In this document: one piece after another, positions 48,794-59,557 of the stretch
How positions within the stretch are numbered: the stretch's first letter is position 1
Layout of the letters: each line of letters opens with the position of its first letter
Assembly: GCA_029531795.1 (NCBI GenBank)
Contig: JAPEIS010000001.1
Location: 1,488,001-1,552,000, forward strand
Direction: 5' to 3'
DNA: 64,000 bases
Source of the DNA: Sclerotinia nivalis
Lineage: Eukaryota; Ascomycota; Leotiomycetes; Helotiales; Sclerotiniaceae
Position numbers and translations under genes: made by a program
The notes under the pieces: model-generated
What the model was told of the DNA's origin: nothing
Database searches by the model: none
The model's input: only the letters and a program-made list of their open reading frames with translations

Positions 48794-49776
48794 GATGAAT
48801 AGAAGAGAACCGAGTTCTAATCAATCTCCTTTAGAAAGTGATAAGAATAGTTCTACAACTTCAAATAATTGCTTCCAGAGCTCAATGGATGAAGAAAAAG
48901 CAAAGAAGATGAACTTTGTCTTTTATTCACAAAAGTCGATGTAGGAGACTTTTATGTGTCTGCTTGATTGTACTGGGAAGAGAATATGCCACAGTGTCCT
49001 ATATTTTACCGTATACTCGTTTAGGAAAGGTTAAGAGTAAAAGGTTAAATCTCCCCTCACTAAATGGAAGCTTCTACATTCTACACTGTCCGGAGCACAT
49101 GGATGTATCAGTGAATTTCGGGAATTGATGGCTTGATAACATTAAATGGGAATATCAATACGTGTTCAATTATAATGGATTGACTTTTGTCAAATAATTG
49201 AAATGTTGTTGGATTGGATATATATAAATTTGATCCCTCTTATTGTCTCTTTTCTTCTTTTTTACTCGAGTATTGTTCAATTTATCTATCTAAAGATTAT
49301 CCTTATCCTATATATATATTAACACAAGGCTAGTGATAATAATTAAGGACCTATCTATTATATTTATATCATTGCTGTCTTTACCTGAGTGTTGATTAAA
49401 TCATCCATCTCTGCTTCACCCATTGCTAGGTCCGACCTTGTGCTCTGTCATCCTCTTCGATTTTCACTATCTTTTTCGTATGTATCCGCAGGCTTCCTAG
49501 CCTTTGTGCAGGGGCTGCCTGTCATGTCAGTCAATGCAACGGTAGAGGAAAATGAAGAAGAGGGGCAAGCAAGGCCGTTAAGGCCTAGCAAGCTTTACTT
49601 CCCCCACCAAAATGTCACTAACCACAATATCACAATTTATCTTCTTGTAAATTGAATATCTATTTTGAATCATATCAAAAGAGGCTGTCAATTCATACAC
49701 ATTTCACAGATAAACACCGTACTAGCAATACTCTAGACTTCATTCATTCTTTTCTTGTCCTTACTTCACAACAATC
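48794..49776. promoter_or_regulatory. Divergent promoter region calnexin / MDE1
   Basis: 983 bp between start codons. AT-rich. I saw no clear unfolded-protein-response element. ORFs inside (48916-49128, 49389-49655) lack recognisable content. Confidence 0.45.
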
Positions 49777-50651
49777 ATGACGACACAAAATCCAACTCAC
49801 GAAGTTCAACAATCGAAAAATAATAATTATCTCATAGTATCGCAAGATCCCCAACATCCCGCAAATCTAATCCCAGAACTATGTTCGAAATTCTGGCATT
49901 TAGGATGGGTAACCGGTACAGGAGGAGGAGCCAGTATACGCAACGAGTAAGTCCTTTTTCCCTCTCACTACAAACACCACTAATCCCCCACAGTAATCTA
50001 GTCTACCTCGCGCCATCCGGAGTCCAGAAAGAACTCATGAAACCAGAACACATCTACGTCCTCGACATAACCGCACAACCCAACCCCAAACAGCGCATCT
50101 ACCTCCGCTCACCCCCCAACCTCAAACCCTCGCAATGCACCCCCCTCTTCATGGCCGCCTTCACCAAACGCAACGCAGGATGTTGCATCCACACGCATTC
50201 GCAATGGGCAGTACTCATAACGCTGCTCCTCGAATCCGCACCAAACACCACCATGTTTGAAATCAACAACATCGAGCAAATAAAAGCATTTGGGAAAGGT
50301 TATACGAAAACAGGAAATTTGGGATACCATGATACGTTGCGCATTCCGGTTATTGAAAATACACCCCATGAGGAAGATTTGACCGAGTATTTGGAAGAGG
50401 CGATGGAGAAATATCCGGATACGTATGCGGTTTTGGTGAGGAGGCATGGGGTTTATGTTTGGGGGGAGTCGGTACATAAGGCGAAGACTCAGTGTGAGAG
50501 GTAAATTTTCTAATTTTTATTTTTATTTTTTTGAATGAGTGATGAGGATAATGCTGATATTTCATGTAGCTTGGATTACCTATTCCAAATTGCGGTTGAG
50601 ATGAAGAAATTGGGATTGCCATGGTTGAGTAATGTCAAACCAATAGCTTGA
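49777..50651 (+). CDS. MDE1: Methylthioribulose-1-phosphate dehydratase
   Basis: Exons 49777-49946, 49994-50500 and 50570-50651 give 252 residues, normal for the enzyme. It is a class II aldolase/adducin fold: [35 protein letters not shown], the zinc-binding [31 protein letters not shown] and the second zinc histidine in [10 protein letters not shown]. It removes water from methylthioribulose-1-phosphate in the methionine salvage pathway, recycling the methylthio group left by polyamine synthesis. Introns are 47 and 69 nt; the last exon encodes the terminal helix ([14 protein letters not shown]). Cytosolic. Confidence 0.95.
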
Positions 50652-51787
50652 AGAGTCTACGGATTTTAAGGTTAAGTGTCGTTGCAGTTGCGATTAGGAG
50701 ATGAATTTTATGACTAGAAGAATTAAAGATACCCCTTTCCTAGGCGATGGTTTCCCGGATATGAGGAAGGAGTAGAAGTAGGTATATCCATTTCAATATG
50801 TGTATGGGATTCTGAATAATGCGTGACATTACATCACTTTACTTTGGTTTACAACCTGTAGCCACAAGCTACTATAATATTTAACACTTCCTTCATCTTT
50901 CTCAAAAGAGAAAAAAAAAACCTCAAATATCAAACCACAAACACTTGCAGCAGCACGCTGCCCCAAATACTTCAGAGACCCGTATGCTTCAATATCCAAT
51001 ACCCAATTCCACTCCAGATAAACAATCTCCTCTATCCGAGATTACCTAGATATAGAATCCTGCTATCAGGAAACCAACTTAGAACCCATCCGTTAAAAAT
51101 GAAGATATGAGATTTAATCCAAGCCAATTCCTACCACAAAGTCTTGAACACATCTATGTATTAGCTTTGAAGAGCACCTATCTGTTTATCAGTGCTTTGT
51201 ACATCGATATTAACCAGACCGGTACTGCAAATATACACTAATTTGATAACTCACAAAGATGTGTATCACACTGAGGCTAATTATCATCCCTCAAAAAATT
51301 TGAATACAAGTATTTATTATTGCATAATTATGCCACCTAGACAGGGACTTTTGTATCCTCATTCAGGGTTTTCAACATTGCATCTTTTCAAAACCAATCA
51401 CTCAATTCCAGCATACCTTCCAATTCTTTAACTCCCGACTCCAGTGCCTTCAAAGAAAAAGAAAAACGAATCGATTCCAACCAATCATCATCTGGACTCC
51501 CCCTCGTCCCAAAAGAAAGTATCTCCACCCCCTTGATCGGCTAACCTGCTATCTCTGTAATACATTAGTTTGTATTCATTCATCCTTCATTTCTATCATA
51601 TCATATCACATCACATCACATCTTCCACTGCAGCCGCATTTCCACAACAACACAAAATAAAAGTAAGAATACACAACCCCTCTGTATACGGAATACCAAT
51701 GAAAAGAGGAAAAAGGTAACAAGGTAGGTAAGATTACAAACCCACCAAATCAGCCTGGCTAAGGAAAAGAGAAAAATTACTCAATAT
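50652..51787. other. Intergenic between convergent genes
   Basis: Shared 3' region of MDE1 and the cupredoxin gene. It contains (ATCAC)-type short repeats at about 51598-51620. No gene seen. Confidence 0.5.
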
Positions 51788-53439
51788 TCACATTTCCGGA
51801 TCATCGTAACGGTCATGAGTATGAGTACGATCATACCCACGCGTACCCTCTTGATCTTGATGCGTAGCTAATTCGTGAGGTCCCAATGAGGTGTTGGGGT
51901 GGAAATGATTCGGGGGCCCAGGGGAGGGAGATGGTCTTTGAGGGGGTTAGTTTATGGGTATATTGAATGGGGAAGAAAAAGAGCATGGAATCAGTCACCT
52001 TAATCCTCTCAATCTCTCCCTCTCCCTCTCTCTTTCCCACTTCTCCCCCATCCCCATTTGAACACCCAAAGATCCATGCATGCCGGGACTGTTCGGCAAA
52101 CTCCCACCCCCATTCCCACCCGTATTCCCCTGTTGATAACTCGGGCTTCTACTATCTCCCCTGCAAGTTGCAGCCCCACTACCCCCCAAATTCAACGGCG
52201 GAATAACCATCCCATATTCATCAGCCCCAGGACTACGACTCCGACTCCGTACATAGCCTTCGCTTCCCACATTTGAATCAGAGAGATGAGAATGATTTTC
52301 ACTTCCCGCGCCGGAAAATTGTCCTAAGCCTCGAATTTCATTTTCGGTCATTAGATGGCGGGGTTTACTGTAATATGTAGTTTCGGAAAGAGATGCAGAG
52401 GGAGGTATGTAGGATGGCGTATTTGGACCACCTGGATGATGGAGATGGGGATGAGAGGTCATGTTTGGAGGGCGGGAGTTGCGGTGCATGATTTCCTTGA
52501 TTGTGCGTTGACGGCCGCAAAGATAGAGGAGCGCACTGGCTAGGACGACGAGCGCGGATGCGCCGATGACTATTCCTGCTATGGCGCCTGGAGATAGTTT
52601 TGAGGGTGAAGAGGACGGTGATGGGTCCGTGACGATGATTGCGGCGGGAGAGGTGGTCGTGCTGGGGGGTTGGTTTGGGGATGAGGTTGAGGTCGGATGA
52701 GTAGTTGAGGATGAGGAAGCTTCCGCTTCGACAGGGAAATTTTCCCCGGGACTAAATTGTAACGAGGAGTTCTTCGCATATGCCAATTGATTTGCGAGTG
52801 TTTGAGTTGAGTTCTAACGTTGAACAGTGAGTATGCGAAACTAAACATTGTTCATTGAGATAAGATAGTTGCACATACAGCATTAACCACACCAATCATT
52901 CCTTCCTCATGACAAGCACCAGGACTCGAACAGTAGAAGAATATCGGATTCGTATCATTAACCACGACTTGGAATTTCGGAGGCTAGATTATCTCAAATT
53001 AGACTATGCAATGCCAAATTTCCAACTATTTTCAATGATTGTACAAACATCATTTAACACGGCATTGATCGGATGAAAACCACTCCAAAAACCTTGCTTG
53101 TTGATACCCGTAACTTCATATGGAATGCATGCTCTATTGCTTCCATATTCTGCCCTTGCGACCGAATGATTCTGAGGATAGAATCTGAATTCTGAAAGAT
53201 TCACGAATCAATTAGTATGTCCATACACCATATAATTACAAAGACATCGTTCCCAAAAAGCGCATACCTATCACATCACTAACGTTCGCACTCAATTCTG
53301 TCGGGGTAAACTGCAATCCTTCTATCCCTACCGAAACTATATGCGTCGGCACTGCACCAGACGTAGTAGTTGACTGTGCCGCAACCTTATTCCGAACCAA
53401 AACCAGCAGCGCAAACCATGCAATTAAAAGTTTCAACAT
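51788..53439 (-). CDS. Cupredoxin-domain serine-rich membrane protein
   Basis: Five exons: 53439-53268, 53191-53049, 52983-52879, 52813-51999, 51935-51788; 460 residues. A signal peptide (LKLLIAWFALLVLVRNKVAA) precedes a cupredoxin fold: VIEFRFYPQNHSVARAEYG, GFWSGFHPINAVLND, PIFFYCSSPGACHEEGMIG. The His (QNHS), Cys (FYC), His (CHE) and Met (EEGM) are placed like blue-copper ligands. A Ser/Thr/Pro stalk leads to one membrane helix (AIAGIVIGASALVVLASALL) and a cytosolic tail of about 200 residues rich in Ser, Gly, Pro and His. Fungal relatives are called extracellular serine-rich proteins; function is unproven, with sensing or copper-dependent surface redox as ideas. The last intron (51998-51936) is inferred because it replaces an early stop with a well-formed polar tail ending DRYDDPEM. 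Confidence 0.85.
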
Positions 53440-54368
53440 ATTTCATACAATCATATCTGATGATATGGATTCCAGAAAGAGATGATCAGACCAGAACACG
53501 AACGAATACAAAAAGAGAAAGAGAATTCAGGTAATGAGGAAGGCAAACATGGCAGAATGATTGTCCTACAATCGCTAATCCGAGCGGACCAACGATTTCT
53601 ATGAAAAGTATGCCCAGATGGGCTTTGCTCTTTGCGAAGAAAGCCAAGACTCCATGGCTGTTTGCTGTCATCTATTTTGCCTATTTTCATATCAAGACGT
53701 CTCGGGAAAAGTTCCTTGTCCGCCGCCAAACTTGGCAAGGCGATCCCCTCTCCAAATTCCTGAATACCGGACTTCCTAATATATGAGATGGTTTACTAAT
53801 AATTTGAAATTCTTCCGCAGTAAATGGGTTATAACGGTGTTCATCTTTCTAGTTACCTAGACACAGTTACTGTTGCTCCTCTGGGTATATCGGGTAAGAT
53901 GCGTGGCTTGAAAGTCAAGGACGTAATGTGACGTTAGCATGTGAGGCTGGGCGTCCAATCGGTGATGATTGCCAAGTTGAGCTGAGAGGAGGGAAAGCTT
54001 GGACTGGAGAACGAAAGCATTTGAAATATTGAAAAGTCACTCTGAAGTACCACTGCTCCGGTTGAAAATCCAAGCAGCATTTTAGTCAGGTTCCAATATG
54101 TCGCGATGCTTATGTTACATCGTACATCTTAAATTATGTATTTAATTCGGGTCCAATGATAGATAACTCAAACCTGAGTGAGCATCGCTCTCCATTGTGT
54201 GCATCCCTATGCAAATCCTTGCTCGTGGTACACTTCTTCAATTGATGGTACCTCTTTCTGTTTGCCATACTGAAAGTAAAGCTTGTTGCCACATCCCAAT
54301 GGTCGTCCCTGGTTCCATGAAGGAGTGAAAATCCTGCAATATGCAGGCACTGATAATTTTCCGACTTC
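53440..54368. other. Intergenic between minus-strand genes
   Basis: Promoter of the cupredoxin gene and 3' region of THOC5. Open frames at 53451-53738 are not supported. Confidence 0.5.
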
Positions 54369-55135
54369 TCATACCACACGCTCGAAGGTTTTTTGTATCG
54401 GTTTTGCGGCCTATTTTCAATCAGCATGAGAATTCTATCCTTCCCAATGATAGTCGCAACAAGATTCAGACTCACATCAATAAACCTCTCCAAATCTTTG
54501 TCAAGATTGGCTAGATCATCCTTCCTCTTCTTATTGTCGGCAATCAAGCCTTGTTTCTTCTTTAAAAGTCCTTGTCTTTGTTCCTCCAACTTCAATCTTT
54601 CTTGATGTTCGTGATCTATCCTTGCAATCATAAGCGCATTCTCATCAGCGTCAGCATGTTCCGGATGTTGCGCTAAGAATTCGTCGACAGGTATCAGGGG
54701 AAGTTGCTGATATTTGTGACTGTGGAAATGTAGGGTTAGCGAAGGTGCCAGGTGTATAAACAAGTAGAATTGACTGGAAACTAACTCGTATGATTCGCAA
54801 GCAGCAATTTCTCCTTGTAAATGCCGTTGTTCATAGTATAGATTTTGTAGTTGTAAATGCAGCCTGTCTACTTCTTGACGCGCTTCCGCGGTTAAAGCTT
54901 TTGTTTCTCGTGCGCCAGCATGAGAATCACGATGTAAACCTCTCAATTGTGCGAGATATGTGAGGAGTAATTTTTGTTGTTTAGAGATTTGCAGTAGTAC
55001 TTCGTTCGAAGGAGGGGAAGTGGTAGATGCTGTCGATACGAAGTCTAGGAGAGCTATTGCTTGTTCCCGCGTTTGATTTGAGGTCTCAAGGGCAAGTTTA
55101 AGAGATGGATCTGTGATTATCTCGTCGATAGCCAT
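54369..55135 (-). CDS. THOC5: THO complex subunit 5 (THOC5 family)
   Basis: Exons 55135-54786, 54719-54476 and 54410-54369 give 211 residues. The ATG chosen (AIDEIITDPSLKLALE) is the first on the strand; an open TTG-start frame extends only 6 codons upstream. Nearly all helical coiled coil: ARQEVDRLHLQLQNLYYEQR, then IACESYDHKYQQLPLIPVDE, ARIDHEHQERLKLEEQRQGL, and the C-terminal RFIDAAKPIQKTFERVV restored by intron 2. THO couples transcription elongation to mRNA export; fungal THOC5 is shorter than the animal protein. Intron 1 is 66 nt, a multiple of three and free of stops, so retaining it keeps the frame. Divergent from ADE8. Confidence 0.87.
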
Positions 55136-55747
55136 CGTGGTGAGATTTGTCAATTAAGAGTTAAAATTGGTATTTAAAAAGCCCGAAATTGTAACTTGTA
55201 TAATGGTTTGTATGAAGGAGTGATTTGTTTGAGAGAAATTGAAGTTACAGCCTTCTCATTCGTAAGGCTGAATCCCGAGCTATCTTAGCCTCATTTCGCA
55301 TCTTACATAACCAGATAACCTGTGCTAGGGCCAGTACATTTCTTGGCAACCCCACCATCATCAATTTGAAGCCATTGACTTTTTCTCCTGCACGAGTTCT
55401 GTATCAATCAACTTGATATACCTACCACCCTAATAGGTAAGAGGTACCTTAGGCCATCTTACCACTTATTCATATTGCAGGAATGTAAAAATATAAATAT
55501 AATGAATCTGAAAACACGTGTTTTATATTTTAGTCTAGCCCTAAGCACCATAGACTCCACAAGTCCCCCAACTCTAACACTTGATTTCCCCACCTCACAT
55601 ATTTTTATTTCATCCATTATTTTACACCTACCGTCAGAGGCCCACACTCGCTTTCAACAGTAAAATAGTTTATTTACCTCCAATGACCATATTAGAACCA
55701 TAACCACGCATCAGACTCTCACCAAACAAATTCAACTGAAAGCAAAA
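55136..55747. promoter_or_regulatory. Divergent promoter THOC5 / ADE8
   Basis: 612 bp between start codons. No clear motif beyond AT-rich tracts. Confidence 0.45.
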
Positions 55748-56532
55748 ATGTCACCCCCTCCAACCAAAGCAACCGTTCTCATCTCCGGCACTGGCACCAA
55801 TCTTCAAGCCCTCATTGATGCTTCGCAAGGGACCAATGACTCGCAACCCACCATGCCGTATTTGAACATAATTCGAGTTATTTCAAATCGGAAGGGGGTG
55901 GAAGGACTGAAGAAAGCAGAAAGAGCTCACATCCCAACTACATATCACAATTTGTTGGCTGGAAAGTATCACAAAAAAGATGAGAAGGACCCCGCGGTGA
56001 TACAAGCTGCACGAGAAAAGTATGATGCGGACCTTGCGGATCTCGTGATCGCGGATCAACCTGATATTGTAAGTCAATTACTTTAACTATTATCCCGTAT
56101 CAATGTTCAAGTCACTTCAATGTTCACCACCATCGAAACGGTCCTAACAATTGCCAGATTATCTGTGCCGGCTGGATGCATATCCTCGCACCAACATTCA
56201 TTGACCCCTTAACTGCAAAAAAGATACCCATCATAAACCTTCATCCTGCACTTCCAGGAAAATATGATGGAGCTAATGCTATTAAACGGGCACATGATGA
56301 CTTCGAACTGGGCAAGTTGGAGAATAACAGGACGGGCATAATGATTCATTATGTGATTAGTGAAGTCGATCGAGGAACACCAATATTGGTGAGAGAAGTG
56401 GAGTGCAAGAGTTCCGAAACTTTAGAAAAACTCGAGGCGAGAATGCACGAAGTAGAGCACAAACTTATCGTTGAGGGGACGGCGATGGCAATACAAGAGC
56501 TCTGGGCTCAGAGAAGTAGTTTAAACGCTTGA
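55748..56532 (+). CDS. ADE8: Phosphoribosylglycinamide formyltransferase
   Basis: Exon 1 is 55748-56068, with an intron 56069-56157 (GTAAGT...CTAAC...TGCCAG) and exon 2 56158-56532, giving 231 residues. It transfers a formyl group from 10-formyl-tetrahydrofolate to GAR, the third step of purine synthesis. Motifs: substrate loop LISGTGTNLQALID, VISNRKGVEGLKKA, IICAGWMHILAPTF, catalytic Asn and His in IINLHPALPGKYDG, and the catalytic Asp in HYVISEVDRGTPIL. It is a monofunctional, cytosolic enzyme as in yeast; length fits. Confidence 0.96.
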
Positions 56533-56725
56533 AATTGTTATTTTAAGAATAGCAATTATTAATAACCCCCTTCGCACATTGCTTAGTGCTGCTGAACAGC
56601 GACCAGAATTATACACGCTGAAAATCATTCAATCTCTCCAGGCCATTCAGTCTCTCAAAACCAATCAAACTGCTAGATGAAGCTGGCAAACCCTCCTGCA
56701 AGAATCCGCCATCGTCGTTAAAGAG

Positions 56726-57862
56726 TTAATTTTGTGGGGGAATCTCGGTTGTCCTCGACAAGAGCCCTAACCTTTCCTTGAAGAGTGTTGCCCCTCTGAC
56801 CAAGACGGAAGGACGCCTCTGCTGCTCTTGGGCCTGCTCGGGCTGTATACCTTGTGTCCTTTGACGCTGGACCCAAGCCATATACAGGCTAACATCCTTT
56901 TTAATCACCGATGGGATAGCGGTGCTTTCTACAACTGGGTTGAAGATAGAGACAACACCTTTGGCGTCTGACTACACATAAGTTAGCAAATTGTAGAGCA
57001 CAACATACTATTTGCTTAGAATTCTTACAGTAGTAGCCATTACCCATTCTATTTTCTCATCATGAGGGAGAATACGAACCCGTTCGATGGATGCATAGAC
57101 CGCAACAACTTGATTTTTTTCTTTTGCGAATTGGGCCCACGGGGTTGTCTCGAAATCGATTATAGGTATTGAGATAACTAGGAATTCATTTCCCCCAGAC
57201 TTGATCGGCGACGCAGTAATCAATACCACAGGAAACGTCCGATCGGTCAAAGGCATGCCTATTTTATGCCTCATTTCCACGACAGCCATTGTGATGTTGT
57301 TCCATCGTTCACTATCAATGTCAACAATGAGGTTGTTCGTATCCCAGCGCATGCATTGTGTAGTGGCCACATCGTCCGAAATTGCTTCCTCTGTACGGGC
57401 ATGATTTTCTTTGATGTCTCGAGTAAATTCGGTCCAATTAGCTGTGCCTGGTACATTCAGATTATCATGAAGACTTCTTCTAGCATACCAGGTCTCCTTA
57501 TTATTTACTGGCGGATGCTGACTGAATCCTGTCATTTTGTTGATATCCTCGGCAGAAACGACGCGTTTATACAACTCAATGTGCTTCTGACCCGAGAGAA
57601 GTTTCCCAACTGAATTGTCCTTGGCCCATGTTCCAGACTCCGGCCCCATGCCATCGATGAATGGGCTTGATTCCCTCAGAACATCTGTGATGAACGTCTT
57701 CACACTTCGACTAGGATGTATTTGTTCACCATCGTCCAAGTTCTTTTCTGTTCCGTCTGGAAAAATACCTATGCCACCCAACGGCAAAGCACAATAAGGG
57801 AGCCCTCTCAATCGAACCATAGGTCCAATGGTGGGATTGGGATGATCGGTAGACTGCGACAT
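56726..57862 (-). CDS. DUF3074 (START-like) domain protein
   Basis: Exon 1 is 57862-57029, with an intron 57028-56972 (GTAAGA...GCTAAC...GTGTAG) and exon 2 56971-56726, giving 359 residues. The DUF3074 region spans roughly residues 65-290: KETWYARRSLHDN, TEFTRDIKENHARTEEAIS, RWNNITMAVVEMRHKIGMPL, TFPVVLITASPIKSGGNEFL, EKIEWVMATTSDAKGVVSI. The domain belongs to the START/Bet v1 fold superfamily with a lipid-binding cavity, but no ligand or role is known. The C-terminus is Gln/Arg-rich. The frame is open upstream of 57862 but lacks another ATG. Shares a 431-bp promoter with RIB4. Confidence 0.83.
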
Positions 57863-58293
57863 GGTGATGAATGTAGTCTTAAGGTGTGCTATCAATAAAG
57901 CAAAGTAGAAATATAATGTCAATAAGCGTGATATCAATCAAGAATGATGCCAATGAAGAAGCAAGTGGGTAGCCAGAGCGAGTGTAATATCAATTAAGTC
58001 TGCTTTCGAGTAAGTGTGTTGTGAAGCAAGTATGTTGTTTATTAGAAGATGATAAATGAAGAATCTACAGCTTTTAAATCAAAACAATCCATTCTCACAC
58101 GGGAAAGTACCATCTTCCCATCGTGCCCTCCCTGAGCCTTCTCAATCGGGAAGTCTGAAACTGTAGATGGTCCAAGCTCCATCCCACACAATGCTTCCTT
58201 CCTCCACCCCACCAAAACCCCTCCAGACCACAGCCAGCCAAACCACCCACTCACAAACAAACAAACACTCAAAGCAAACCGAAACCGCTCAAC
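57863..58293. promoter_or_regulatory. Divergent promoter DUF3074 / RIB4
   Basis: 431 bp between start codons. C/A-rich on the RIB4 side, with an AAACAAACAC-type leader. No known site recognised. Confidence 0.45.
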
Positions 58294-59120
<827 letters not shown>

Positions 59121-59557
59121 GGGATAGAAGAGTGCTATAGATAGTATGGTCCGGCCGAGTGATGGAAGGAGAGGAAAGAGCATGGATGATTTGACAATTG
59201 GATGATTGTAGGCGTTTGATTGTGTGTTTGAGACCGAAGTCGTTTTGGTTCTAGATTTGGTTCACTGAAATCAGGCATAGGCTTGCATTGAGTCAAGAAT
59301 AAAAAAAGAGTCATTGATTAAGTAGGTGGTACGAGAGTTCGATCATTAAACAGAAAGAAAGATCAAAAAGAAACAAAAACCGCCCAGATCAGAAATTATA
59401 TTACTACTATACAAGCAGTCATGCCAGAGGTATGATTTCCAGTTCAATGCTCCCAAGTCTTCCAACGCCAAAGTTTTCATGCTATATATCACAAAGCTGC
59501 CCCCTTCAAATGCAAATGCATACGCATCTAAAACCAAGTTATCCGCCCATGAAATTA
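59121..59557. other. Intergenic between convergent genes
   Basis: Shared 3' region of RIB4 and the disordered protein gene. A minus ORF inside shows no known motif. Confidence 0.5.

Noticed and set aside
55459..55663. ORFs in the THOC5/ADE8 promoter
   Set aside because: Short, no recognisable content, and located in a divergent promoter.
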